A stretch of 64,000 nt of DNA from contig CAVYTO010000001.1 in assembly GCA_963771505.1 (NCBI GenBank), positions 1,054,001 to 1,118,000 on the forward strand. The letters are read 5' to 3'. The position numbers and the translations under genes were made by a program. Source of the stretch: JAJPHW01 sp963771505. GTDB lineage: Bacteria > Acidobacteriota > Terriglobia > Terriglobales > Acidobacteriaceae. The notes under the pieces were generated by a model. That model did no database searches. It had not been told where the DNA came from and was given only the letters and a program-made list of their open reading frames with translations. Of the stretch, positions 46,143-55,417 are shown one piece after another. The first letter of the stretch is position 1, and each line of letters starts with the position of its first letter.

Positions 46143-47036
46143 CTACACGCGTACCGTCAACACGGGACACGAAGCCCGAGAAACAACGTTGTGGGCCGTG
46201 GTATCCATCAGGTGGCCGGTCACCGCTGCGCGCGGGGACTGGCGCACTCCGAGGACAATTAAGTCCACACCGTTTTCTTCGGCGACCTCCAGAATTTTCT
46301 CGCAAGGCTGCCCATACGCGACCACCGGCTGGGGTCTGTGAAGCAATTTCACGTCTGCCGGAACCATTGAGTTCAGTTGATGAATGCCATCCGCGACTGA
46401 CAGCTCGCCCAACAGCTCTTCTTTTCGCAATCGCCGGATCACATGGAGCAAGATCAGACGCGACCGGCACTGCTCTGCCAGTGAAAATGCGTAGAGCGCG
46501 CCCCCTAGCGATGACGGCGCGAAATCTGTCGCGAACAGAATGCTCGCGAATGGCTCGTCGTGATTTCGACTTTCCGGAACACCGGGGCCGATTGTCATCA
46601 CAGGAACTGTCGCGCTCCGAAACACCTGTTCCGCCGCCGATCCCAGCAGCATTTTCCTAACGCCCTGGCGCCCATGTGTGCCGACGATGATGAGGTCGAC
46701 ATGTTGTTTTTCCAAATCGTGTTGAAGCCCTGGCCAGAAAGCGTGGTCCTCCAGCAATCTAACGTCGTGTGCGACCTCGCTAAGCTGGGAGTCGATCTTG
46801 CGCATCTGAGCCCTGGCATACTCTCGTTGCCCGGCCGCGACCTCTGCCGCTAGTTGCGGCATAGTGGCCGCATAAGGGTCCGGAGCCAGAATGTGCAATA
46901 CATGCAGTTTCGCTCCATTCTGATGGGCTATGCCCTTTGCGAAGGGAAGCGCGGCTTCCGCGGCAACCGAAAAATCCGTCAGATAAAGAATGTCCTTCAG
47001 CGCTACGCGTGCTGGAGTTTCAACATAGTTCTGCAT
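46143..47036 (-). CDS. Universal stress protein, tandem UspA domains
   Basis: 297 residues hold two Usp domains. Domain 1 (~10-150) has the ATP-binding pattern G-x2-G-x9-G-S as GTHGRQGVRKMLLGS. Domain 2 (~160-297) has GVRQSPRAAVTGHLMD in that place and lacks the glycine pattern, so it is probably non-nucleotide-binding. Such proteins support survival under stress or low oxygen. It reads toward the FNR-type regulator gene (57 bases away), so the two may be co-transcribed. Its start is 53-88 bases from the two palindromes. Confidence 0.9.
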   Translation of the reverse strand: MQNYVETPARVALKDILYLTDFSVAAEAALPFAKGIAHQNGAKLHVLHILAPDPYAATMPQLAAEVAAGQREYARAQMRKIDSQLSEVAHDVRLLEDHAFWPGLQHDLEKQHVDLIIVGTHGRQGVRKMLLGSAAEQVFRSATVPVMTIGPGVPESRNHDEPFASILFATDFAPSSLGGALYAFSLAEQCRSRLILLHVIRRLRKEELLGELSVADGIHQLNSMVPADVKLLHRPQPVVAYGQPCEKILEVAEENGVDLIVLGVRQSPRAAVTGHLMDTTAHNVVSRASCPVLTVRV

Positions 47037-47088
47037 AACAGCCTCCCGATCTATTCATCAGATTGCCCCCACGCAGTTCTGTGCGGCA

Positions 47089-47102
47089 GTGACACCGATC
47101 AC
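47089..47102. promoter_or_regulatory. Crp/Fnr-type palindrome, site 1
   Basis: GTGACACCGATCAC reads GTGA-N6-TCAC, a perfect dyad of the Crp/Fnr half-site form. It lies between the divergent usp genes. Its centre is 22 bp from that of a second site, so both would face the same side of the helix. A neighbouring gene encodes a matching regulator. Confidence 0.6.
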
Positions 47103-47110
47103 TGTCGAGG

Positions 47111-47124
47111 TTGACGCCGGTCAC
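47111..47124. promoter_or_regulatory. Crp/Fnr-type palindrome, site 2
   Basis: TTGACGCCGGTCAC reads TTGA-N6-TCAC and carries the TTGA half-site expected for an E-x-x-S-R recognition helix. It is 95 bases before the rightward usp ATG at 47219 and 75 bases from the leftward usp ATG. Confidence 0.6.
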
Positions 47125-47218
47125 TGACTGGTTTTTCCCTTGGAGGCGACAATGTTCAACGAACAGGCTTCACGGTACCGGGCATCGCCGGTCGCCCAGA
47201 AGCCGGAAGGGAACATTT

Positions 47219-48163
47219 ATGAAAATCCTATTGGCACTTGACGGGTCGAAAGGCTCACAAGCGGTGGTGCAGGAAGCCATCACCAGATCATGGCCGCAGA
47301 CATCGACGTTCTGCGTGTTGAGTATCGTTGACCTAAATCGCTGGAGCCGGGTTCCAAAACTCATTCAAGACGCGCGACACGCCGCTCACAAGCTGGTCGA
47401 TGCCGCAGTCTCGCAGTTGCAGGCAGCTGGTTTCGAGGCCATGGGCCAAGTTCGGCTCGGTTTCCCGCAAAAAGCCATCACCAAATTCGCCTCCGAATGG
47501 GAAGCCGATCTGGTGATCGTCGGCTCGCACGGACGAAGCGAAGTTTCCCGGTTACTGCTTGGCAGTGTCGCTCAGTCCGTCTTGCGCAACGCAATCTGTG
47601 CGGTCGAGATCGTACGTTCTCCGTCATATCAAAAGCTCGCGGGGCAGCCGATGAAGGTCCTTTTCGCCACCGACGGGTCCGAGTGCTCTACCGAGGCAGC
47701 CATGGCCATCGCCAGATCGCCTTGGGCTGGGGATACCGAATTCCTGATCCTTTCGGCCCTGCAACTTGCCGTGCAGGAAATTCCGGCTACGTGGTGCCCT
47801 GCATGTCCAGAGTACCCCACCGGGCTTCTCGAAGAGATATGGAAGGATGCCGAATTCCGTGCCCAAACCGCAATTACGGATGCTCGTAAAGTGTTAAGGG
47901 CTGCAGGGCTCAAAGTCACAGGACCGGGCGCACCGGTGGTTGGTGACCCTCGTCCGATCATCCTCGACCAGGCGGCAACGTGGGGAGCGGATCTAATCGT
48001 GATGGGGTCTCACGGCCGGCATGGCTTTGACCGCATGTTCATCGGCAGCGTATCGGAGTCGGTCGCGTTTCACGCCAATTGTTCCGTAGAGGTTTTCCGC
48101 GCGCCGATGCCGAGCCCACAGCACGAGGATCTGCGAGAACTGAGCCTGATGTGCGCCACCTAG
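47219..48163 (+). CDS. Universal stress protein, tandem UspA domains
   Basis: ATG 47219 is preceded by GGAAGGG; the frame is open upstream but without homology. The 314-residue protein has two Usp domains, both with intact ATP-binding patterns (GSHGRSEVSRLLLGS and GSHGRHGFDRMFIGS). This contrasts with the divergent paralogue, whose second site is degenerate. A CPACPEYP segment in domain 2 could bind metal or form a disulfide. It is followed by a good terminator, so monocistronic, and likely shares control with the divergent usp gene through the two palindromes. Confidence 0.9.
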   Translation: MKILLALDGSKGSQAVVQEAITRSWPQTSTFCVLSIVDLNRWSRVPKLIQDARHAAHKLVDAAVSQLQAAGFEAMGQVRLGFPQKAITKFASEWEADLVIVGSHGRSEVSRLLLGSVAQSVLRNAICAVEIVRSPSYQKLAGQPMKVLFATDGSECSTEAAMAIARSPWAGDTEFLILSALQLAVQEIPATWCPACPEYPTGLLEEIWKDAEFRAQTAITDARKVLRAAGLKVTGPGAPVVGDPRPIILDQAATWGADLIVMGSHGRHGFDRMFIGSVSESVAFHANCSVEVFRAPMPSPQHEDLRELSLMCAT

Positions 48164-48184
48164 GGTGGGCGCCATTCCTCAGCC

Positions 48185-48221
48185 AGCCCCGCTTCCATGC
48201 CGGTGGAGCGGGGCTTTCCCT
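48185..48221 (+). terminator. Rho-independent terminator after the usp gene
   Basis: AGCCCCGCT (48185-48193) pairs with AGCGGGGCT (48207-48215), and the stem runs directly into TTTCCCTT. It lies 22 bases after the usp stop. The T-tract is short but the GC stem is strong. Confidence 0.7.
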
Positions 48222-48289
48222 TGTCGGCCGATTTCTGAAACCGGGAAATTTACCGCTGAATCACACAGCCGCGTGCCATAATTTTCACG

Positions 48290-49717
48290 GTGCCTACAAC
48301 TGCTCAATCTGAGTTGTTTCGCCGGCTTCCTTCGGTGGATGAGTTGCTTCGTTCGGAAGAGTTGAAGTCGCGGATCGAAACGAACGGTTTGGCGTCCGTG
48401 ACCGATGCTGCCCGAAGGGTGCTAGAGAATCTCCGCAGCGAGATTGCCTCGGGAAATCTCGATTCCGGCCGTCTCGGGCTGGCACTCAACGGAGTCGACG
48501 TTGCGATTCGACGCGAGTTGGATGCTGCGGCGCGATATTCGCTGCGGCGCGTGATCAACGCAACAGGCGTGATTCTGCATACAAACCTGGGACGGGCTCC
48601 GTTGTCGGAAGCTGCGCTGGAACATATTCGCGAGACCGCGGGAAGCTATTCCAATCTTGAATTCGACCTGGCCACGGGGGAACGCGGCAAACGTGATATT
48701 CATGTCGACCGTTTGTTTCGTCAGTTGATGGAAAAGGAATTGGGCGAAGCCCTCCGACCTGCACTTGATGTTTCGACGATCGTCGTGAACAACAACGCCG
48801 CAGCCGTGCTACTCGCGCTGAATACGCTGGCGGAAGATGGCGAGGCGATCGTTTCGCGGGGAGAGCTGGTCGAAATTGGCGGATCGTTCCGCATCCCCGA
48901 CGTGATGGCGAAATCTGGAGCGACGCTGCGCGAAGTGGGTACGACGAACCGCACGCGCATCTCGGATTACGAATCGGCCATCAACGAAAAGACGCGACTC
49001 ATTCTTCGCGTGCACCGCTCGAATTTTGAGATCAGCGGATTTACCGAGCAGCCGTCACTGGCCGAACTGTCAGAATTGGCGCGCAGGCGCGGGCTCGTCC
49101 TGATGGATGACCTAGGTAGCGGGGCGTTGTTCGATCTGAGGTCTGTTGGAGTGGGCGGAGAACCGAACGTCTTCGACAGCCTGAGGAGCAGTGTAGATGT
49201 TGTGGCATACAGCGGAGATAAGCTTCTCGGTGGGCCACAGGCCGGCATGCTCACTGGCCGTGCCGATCTGATCGCCCATATGCGCGCGAATTCGCTATTT
49301 CGCGCCTTGCGGGTGGATAAACTCATCCTCGCCGCGTTGGAAGCCACTCTCATGGCGTATGTGAAGAGCGATCACGACAGCCTGCCATTGCTGCGCATGA
49401 TGCGCCTTTCGAAGGCGGACATCGGAAGGCGGGCGGAAGCGTTGGCGGTAAAGATCAATGCGGCAGATATGCATGCGGAACTGATCGATGGCGAGTCTCT
49501 GATCGGAGGAGGCGCGGCGCCTTCGTCGATGCTTCCAACGAAACTCGTCGCGATTCGTTCCAAGAGCGCGACGGCCGACCAGTTAATGAAGCAGCTGCGC
49601 GAATCTGATCCGCCGATCATTGCGCGAATCGGCGACGGTCAAGTGCTGCTCGACCTTCGCACCGTTTCGGTCGACGACGAGGCGTCCATTTTGAAGGCCC
49701 TGAGCGCTGGATCGTGA
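48290..49717 (+). CDS. selA: L-seryl-tRNA(Sec) selenium transferase
   Basis: A GTG-initiated 475-residue SelA of full length: the N-terminal RRLPSVDELLRS, RVINATGVILHTNLGRAPLSEAA, YSNLEFDLATGERGKR, VVNNNAAAVLLALNTLA, GELVEIGGSFRIPDVMAKSGA and VEVGTTNRT-like EVGTTNRTRISDY segments. The PLP lysine lies in SGDKLLGGPQAG (~300). It converts Ser-tRNA(Sec) to Sec-tRNA(Sec) using selenophosphate, so the organism should make selenoproteins. The partners selB, selC and selD are not in this window. Confidence 0.95.
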   Translation: MPTTAQSELFRRLPSVDELLRSEELKSRIETNGLASVTDAARRVLENLRSEIASGNLDSGRLGLALNGVDVAIRRELDAAARYSLRRVINATGVILHTNLGRAPLSEAALEHIRETAGSYSNLEFDLATGERGKRDIHVDRLFRQLMEKELGEALRPALDVSTIVVNNNAAAVLLALNTLAEDGEAIVSRGELVEIGGSFRIPDVMAKSGATLREVGTTNRTRISDYESAINEKTRLILRVHRSNFEISGFTEQPSLAELSELARRRGLVLMDDLGSGALFDLRSVGVGGEPNVFDSLRSSVDVVAYSGDKLLGGPQAGMLTGRADLIAHMRANSLFRALRVDKLILAALEATLMAYVKSDHDSLPLLRMMRLSKADIGRRAEALAVKINAADMHAELIDGESLIGGGAAPSSMLPTKLVAIRSKSATADQLMKQLRESDPPIIARIGDGQVLLDLRTVSVDDEASILKALSAGS

Positions 49718-49753
49718 AACTCGTCGGCGCGGCGCGGCATCCAACCACCCTTC

Positions 49754-50329
49754 TTGGCACACCTGTTCACAATCGGCCATTCAACGCGAACGCTTGCCGA
49801 GTTCATCGAGATATTGCAAGCGCATTCGGTGGAATGTTTGGTAGACGTGCGCTCGCTGCCAATGTCGCGGCGGTTTCCCCACTTCAACCGGGAAGCTTTA
49901 ACCGAAAGCCTGAAGGACCGGGGTATACGTTACATCTGGATGAGTGATTTGGGCGGGCGGCGCAAGAAGATATTGGATGAGTCTCCAAATTTCGCGATGC
50001 GCAGCGCCAGTTTTCGCAACTACGCCGATTACATGCTGACAGATCGATTCCGAGCCGCAATCGGACGGCTCGTGGAGGTTGGCGCGAAAACGCGAACGGC
50101 TTACATGTGCTCGGAAGCTGTGTATTTCCGGTGCCACCGGATGCTCATCTCCGACTGGCTGGTGGCGCATGGCCACGAAGTAGCTCACATCGAGAGCGTG
50201 CGTCCTGCGAAATTGCATCGCGTCACGGCGGAAGCGAGGCGGGACGGAGATTGGCTTATCTATGATGTTGAGAGAAGAAGCGACATCGCGCGTATGGCCG
50301 GGAAACTTCCGTTCGGCGAATCGCTCTGA
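49754..50329 (+). CDS. DUF488 domain-containing protein
   Basis: A 191-residue protein, probably TTG-initiated, opens LFTIGHSTRTLAEFIEIL and continues VDVRSLPMSRRFPHFN. It also contains IRYIWMSDLGGRR and a CSEAVYFRCHRMLISDWL Cys/His cluster, all hallmarks of DUF488. The Cys-x(7)-C-H-R segment suggests metal binding. Function is uncharacterised. It lies 36 bases after selA, possibly co-transcribed. Confidence 0.88.
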   Translation: MAHLFTIGHSTRTLAEFIEILQAHSVECLVDVRSLPMSRRFPHFNREALTESLKDRGIRYIWMSDLGGRRKKILDESPNFAMRSASFRNYADYMLTDRFRAAIGRLVEVGAKTRTAYMCSEAVYFRCHRMLISDWLVAHGHEVAHIESVRPAKLHRVTAEARRDGDWLIYDVERRSDIARMAGKLPFGESL

Positions 50330-50401
50330 GCGGTTCTGCTATTATGCAAAAAATGCCAGCTTGGGGAATCGCTTCATTGAAGTTCGTGCTCCGGAGGCAT
50401 T

Positions 50402-51481
50402 GTGCCTAGCCAGAGTCAGTTGAAGTGGTCTCAACTGAAGGTCGGCATTACTGTGCTGGCAGCCAGCATCACGCTGGGCATCCTGATCTTGCTGATGAGC
50501 GGCACGGGCGGCATTTTCACACCTCGCATTACCCTGCGATCTTACTTTGACAATGCCGGCGGCTTGCGCGTGGGCGCCCCGGTGCGATTGCAGGGCGTGG
50601 ACATCGGCAACGTGTCGGGGATTCGAGTGGTGTCCGATCCAGTCCGTCACCTGACTCCCGTAGAAGTGACGATGAAGGTGAACACCAAGTATCACGATTC
50701 CCTGCATAAAGATTCTCAGACCGCATTAGCCACGGCCGGCGTTTTGGGCGAGACCTACATTGATATCAACAGCGCCCAGGCGCAGGGGCCCGAAGCGCGC
50801 GACAAAGACGAGCTGGCTACTCGCGACACTCCGGATGTAGAGGACGTCGTCCGCGCCAGCCAGGGCACGCTGCAAAATCTCGATGCATTGTTGAAGCGCC
50901 TGGACCGCATCGTTGCCTTCGTGGAAAGCGGGCAGGGTTCGATTGGGAAGGTCATTTATGATCCCAGTCTTTACAACCGGTTGAATACCACGGTGAGCCA
51001 GTTCCAGACATTGGTGGGAGAAATCAGCGATGGCAAAGGAAGTCTCGGCAAACTGATTGTCGATCCTTCGCTGTTTAATAAAGCCAATGAGACGGTCGAC
51101 CGGCTGAACGCGGTGATTACCGATCTCAATGCGGGCAAAGGGACAGCGGGAAAATTGCTGAAGGACGAAGCTCTTTACGACAACGCCAATAAGACGATTG
51201 CGAACGTCAGGCAGTTGACGGATGACATCAACGCGGGTAAAGGCGCCATCGGCACACTCACCAAAGATCAGGAATTTGCGAAGAAATTGCAGGACACCAT
51301 GGCCCGGCTTAATGAGATTACGACGCGGCTCAATAACGGTGAGGGCTCGGCGGGCAAGTTTCTGCGGGACCCGTCGTTCTATGACAATACAAATCACCTG
51401 CTGACAGAGAGCCAGTCCCTGGTGCAGGCGATCCGGCAGAATCCCAAGAAATACCTGACAATTTATCTTAAGATTTTCTGA
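50402..51481 (+). CDS. MCE-domain (MlaD-like) protein with five C-terminal 34-residue repeats
   Basis: The GTG start has GGAGGC five bases before it. One N-terminal membrane helix (VGITVLAASITLGILILLMSG) is followed by an MCE domain (~40-125, YFDNAGGLRVGAPVRLQGVDIGNVSGI). A spacer leads to five exact-length repeats (177-346). MlaD family proteins bind lipids as part of transporters that move phospholipid between membranes. No permease or ATPase gene is adjacent, so partners are elsewhere. The repeat region probably forms an extended helical rod crossing the periplasm (inference). Confidence 0.88.
   Translation: MPSQSQLKWSQLKVGITVLAASITLGILILLMSGTGGIFTPRITLRSYFDNAGGLRVGAPVRLQGVDIGNVSGIRVVSDPVRHLTPVEVTMKVNTKYHDSLHKDSQTALATAGVLGETYIDINSAQAQGPEARDKDELATRDTPDVEDVVRASQGTLQNLDALLKRLDRIVAFVESGQGSIGKVIYDPSLYNRLNTTVSQFQTLVGEISDGKGSLGKLIVDPSLFNKANETVDRLNAVITDLNAGKGTAGKLLKDEALYDNANKTIANVRQLTDDINAGKGAIGTLTKDQEFAKKLQDTMARLNEITTRLNNGEGSAGKFLRDPSFYDNTNHLLTESQSLVQAIRQNPKKYLTIYLKIF
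50930..51439 (+). repeat. Five 102-bp (34-residue) protein repeats in the MCE gene
   Basis: Five consecutive units start at residues 177, 211, 245, 279 and 313 with GQGS, GKGS, GKGT, GKGA and GEGS. Each continues x-G-K/T-x3-D-P/E/Q-S/A/E-x-Y/F, then a helical N-x-T-V-like stretch ending in (D/N)-(L/I)-N-A or a similar tetrad. The period is exactly 34 residues with no indels. The DNA copies have diverged, so the repeat is ancient rather than recent. Confidence 0.85.
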
Positions 51482-51505
51482 TCCGCAAGGTCAGGTGAAG
51501 GCGAA

Positions 51506-52426
<921 letters not shown>

Positions 52427-52555
52427 CGTCGACTCTAATTCTATCGCATGCCCTCACGGATCAGACGGGAGACTCTCAATTCAGGCTGCACTCAGCAAGC
52501 TTGGCGCAAACTGGCCCTATTCGCTGGGGAGAAACTCTGGCGGGAGGAGATTTCG

Positions 52556-53026
52556 ATGAAACCAAAGTATATTGCAGCCATTGGCGTGGTAGCTCTGGCG
52601 CTTTCGATTATCGCGGCCGCGGAAGACAACGAGAAGAAAATCAAACGCAGCGACTTGCCTCAGGCCGTCGAAAAGGCGGTCGAGGACCAGAGCAAGGGCG
52701 CGACCATCCGCGGATTTTCGCAAGAGACTGAAAACGGGAAAGTTGCCTACGAAGCGCAGCTTCTGGTGGAAGGCCACACCAAGGACATCTTGATGGACGA
52801 GACTGGATCCGTGCTCGAAATCGAAGAGCAGGTCACCATCGATGCATTGTCATCCGCAGTGAAGGACGGCCTCATGGCGAAAGCCAAAGGGGGATCGATC
52901 AAGAAGGTTGAGTCGCTCACCAAGAAGGGCAGCATTGTGGCGTATGAGGCCCAGATTGTGAAGGGAACGAAAAAGTCTGAAATCCAGGTGGGGCCCGACG
53001 GAAAACCGCTGGACCACGAGGAATAA
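52556..53026 (+). CDS. Secreted PepSY-like protein
   Basis: ATG 52556 follows GGGAGGAG; the frame is open upstream but without homology. The 156-residue product has a signal peptide (MKPKYIAAIGVVALALSIIAAA) and two PepSY-like units, each with helix-strand-strand form (LPQAVEKAVEDQSKGATI ... VAYEAQLLVEGHTKDILMD, then a second copy with KKVESLTKKGSIVAYEAQI ... SEIQVGPDG). It probably acts in the periplasm as a protease inhibitor or binding protein; the target is unknown. Confidence 0.8.
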   Translation: MKPKYIAAIGVVALALSIIAAAEDNEKKIKRSDLPQAVEKAVEDQSKGATIRGFSQETENGKVAYEAQLLVEGHTKDILMDETGSVLEIEEQVTIDALSSAVKDGLMAKAKGGSIKKVESLTKKGSIVAYEAQIVKGTKKSEIQVGPDGKPLDHEE

Positions 53027-53042
53027 TGCCGCTGGATCGAGC

Positions 53043-53741
53043 CTAGTTTTCCAGGTAAGATTCGATCCACTGCTTGATTTTCATGCGACGCTCATCCTGG
53101 GCGTCGAAGCGTACACCATAGGTTCCGTGCGCGGCGTTCCGCCAACTGACGCTTCCGCGGACCCAAATCCGTGGGAGTGTCAGGAGCGCGAACGAGATTT
53201 CCACGGCCTGACCGGGGGTGATCGCGGTGGCGCATTTGAGCGACATCCCGCCAGAGCTGATTTCCTGGCTGGTCGCGGTTAGTTTACTGTTGTCCGCCAT
53301 GGTGAGCGAGATCTCAGTGATCACGGGGATACGGACATATCTCCTGAGTTCGTGCAGAACGAGCATCTGGGTTCCGCGAACCAGCTTCAGCGCGCTTTGG
53401 CGCTCGAGCGGTTCGTCGAAAACGGCGTTGATGCCGAAGCGCGAGAACTTCATGGCTTCGAGGATGCTGCCGCCCACGCCGTAAATCACCATGCGGCTGT
53501 TCGATGGGGACGTGCGGACCGCTTCCATGATGGGTTCTGCCTGCGGCCCAAGCTTGACCACGCAGGCCTCGTACTTCTCTTTTTTCAGGCGTTCCGCGGC
53601 GCGCCCGTTGATGGCGACGCACTCAATGCCAAATTGCCGGAAACAGTCGGCGAGAATCAGGCGGCTCGAATCCTGCATGTCAACCAGCGCGGCGCGCGCT
53701 GATGTCTTTCTTCCACTAGATATCTGCGTAGCCAGAGTCAT
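53043..53741 (-). CDS. PilZ-domain protein with degenerate receiver-like N-terminus
   Basis: ATG 53741 gives ~232 residues. The N-terminal ~110 residues resemble a response-regulator receiver fold (ALVDMQDSSRLILADCFRQFGIECVAI ... RMVIYGVG) but lack the clear Asp/Asp/Lys phosphorylation set. The C-terminal half is PilZ with the cyclic di-GMP motifs RRYVR (R-x3-R) and EISSGGM (the usual D/N replaced by E), then WVRGSVSWRN and GVRF. It likely binds cyclic di-GMP. The start at 53795 would add 18 residues and is less likely. Confidence 0.85.
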   Translation of the reverse strand: MTLATQISSGRKTSARAALVDMQDSSRLILADCFRQFGIECVAINGRAAERLKKEKYEACVVKLGPQAEPIMEAVRTSPSNSRMVIYGVGGSILEAMKFSRFGINAVFDEPLERQSALKLVRGTQMLVLHELRRYVRIPVITEISLTMADNSKLTATSQEISSGGMSLKCATAITPGQAVEISFALLTLPRIWVRGSVSWRNAAHGTYGVRFDAQDERRMKIKQWIESYLEN

Positions 53742-53915
53742 TGTTGAGTTTTTCCGTGACTGGGGGAACAGCCTCGACAACCATTCTGTCGTCAAGATGC
53801 CGGCATGGCAAAGGCGTAGAAGGACAATGCGGGGGTACTAAGGTGCAGTTACTTGGGGCGAAACCGGGACTATATCGAGAGATTGTTGCCAAAAGCCGGA
53901 ATGGAAGATTAGCGG

Positions 53916-55157
53916 CTAGTCCAGCCAACGCTTAAAGATTAAAGCGCCGTTAGTGCCGCCAAAACCGAAGGAATTAGAAAGCGCATGTTCGAAGCTGGCT
54001 TTTCGGGCTTGGTTGGGAACGAAGTCCATGCCGGCAGTGTCCGGGTCCTGATTCGCTAGATTGATCGTGGGAGGAATAATTTGGTCACGCAGCGCCATAA
54101 TTGTGATCCCGGCTTCCAAACCGCCCGCGCCGCCCAGCAAGTGGCCAGTCATGGATTTGGTGGAACTGACCGGGGGGAGAGGCGAGCCCTTGAAGACATT
54201 TCGGATAGCCTGAGCTTCCAGTGTGTCGCCGATGGGCGTAGATGTTCCGTGCGCGTTCACGTAGCCGATCTCGGAGGGCTTAAGCTTCGCGTCGCGCAAG
54301 GCATTGTTCATCACGCGGAACGCGCCTTCATGTTCCGGGGCGGGCTGGGTGATGTGATACGCGTCGCCGCTCATGCCGTAGCCGACGATTTCCGCCAGAG
54401 GTTTGGCGCCGCGCTTCTTCGCGAAATCCAGGTCCTCAAGAATGAGAATCCCCGCGCCTTCGCCGATGATAAAACCGTCGCGATCTTTGTCCCAGGGACG
54501 GCAGGCAGTGCCGGGGTCGTCGTTGCGAGTTGAGAGCGCGCGCATGGCGGCGAAACCGCCGATACATAAGGGCGTGATGGCCGCTTCGGTGCCGCCGGCA
54601 ATCATGGCGTCTGCGTCGCCGCGCTGGATGATCCGGTAGGAGTCGCCGATTGAGTGGGCGCTCGTCGTGCATGCGGTCGCGGTCGCTTCGTTGGGACCTT
54701 TCGCGCCGTAGCGCATGGAAACGTATCCGGCGGCGAGGTTGATGATGGCTGCGGGAATAAAGAACGGAGAAATGCGCCGCGGGCCGCCGCTGAGCAGATT
54801 TTTGTGCTCGCGCTCAATGACATCGAAGCCGCCAATGCCCGACCCGATGAAGACCCCGATGCGTTCCGCGTTTTCGGCAGTGATTTCGAGGCCTGAGGAC
54901 TTCATGGCGTCCGCCGTCGCGCCCATGGCGAGGTGGATGAAACGCCCCATCTTCTTGACATCTTTTTTCTCGATGAAATCGAGCGGCTCGAAGTTTGTTA
55001 CCTCGGCCGCAATTTGACAGGCGTGGTGTGATGCGTCGAACTGCGTGATGCGGGTCACGCCACTTTGGCCGGACTGTAGATTTTTCCAGGCCGACTCGGT
55101 TGTGTTGCCGACAGCGCACACCAAACCGATGCCCGTGACTACGACCCGCTTCTCCAA
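53916..55157 (-). CDS. fabF: Beta-ketoacyl-ACP synthase II
   Basis: A 413-residue KAS II with the catalytic triad: Cys in ATATACTTSAHSIGD (~165), His in VNAHGTSTPIGD (~304) and His in MTGHLLGGAGGLEA (~341). It elongates acyl-ACP with malonyl-ACP in fatty acid synthesis. It lies 2 bases after the acpP stop in an acp-acpP-fabF operon. Confidence 0.97.
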   Translation of the reverse strand: MEKRVVVTGIGLVCAVGNTTESAWKNLQSGQSGVTRITQFDASHHACQIAAEVTNFEPLDFIEKKDVKKMGRFIHLAMGATADAMKSSGLEITAENAERIGVFIGSGIGGFDVIEREHKNLLSGGPRRISPFFIPAAIINLAAGYVSMRYGAKGPNEATATACTTSAHSIGDSYRIIQRGDADAMIAGGTEAAITPLCIGGFAAMRALSTRNDDPGTACRPWDKDRDGFIIGEGAGILILEDLDFAKKRGAKPLAEIVGYGMSGDAYHITQPAPEHEGAFRVMNNALRDAKLKPSEIGYVNAHGTSTPIGDTLEAQAIRNVFKGSPLPPVSSTKSMTGHLLGGAGGLEAGITIMALRDQIIPPTINLANQDPDTAGMDFVPNQARKASFEHALSNSFGFGGTNGALIFKRWLD

Positions 55158-55159
55158 AC

Positions 55160-55405
55160 TTACTTCCCACCTTTCGAGTGTTTGCCGATGTAGTCGACCG
55201 CGTCCTGAACGGTGCGGATCTTTTCGGCATCTTCGTCCGGAATCTCGATTTCGAACGCCTCTTCGAAAGCCATGACCAGCTCGACTGTGTCGAGGGAATC
55301 GGCTCCCAGGTCGTCCACGAAGGACGCGGTGGGTGTGACTTCGCTTTCCTCCACGCCCAATTGCTCCACGATGATCTGTTTTACTTTTTCGTCAACCGCT
55401 GCCAT
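55160..55405 (-). CDS. acpP: Acyl carrier protein
   Basis: An 81-residue acidic ACP with the phosphopantetheine site DDLGADSLDTVELVMAFEE (Ser ~36). It carries growing acyl chains on a 4'-phosphopantetheine arm. It lies between a second ACP gene (12 bases upstream) and fabF (2 bases downstream). Confidence 0.96.
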   Translation of the reverse strand: MAAVDEKVKQIIVEQLGVEESEVTPTASFVDDLGADSLDTVELVMAFEEAFEIEIPDEDAEKIRTVQDAVDYIGKHSKGGK

Positions 55406-55417
55406 TTCTTCTCCTCG

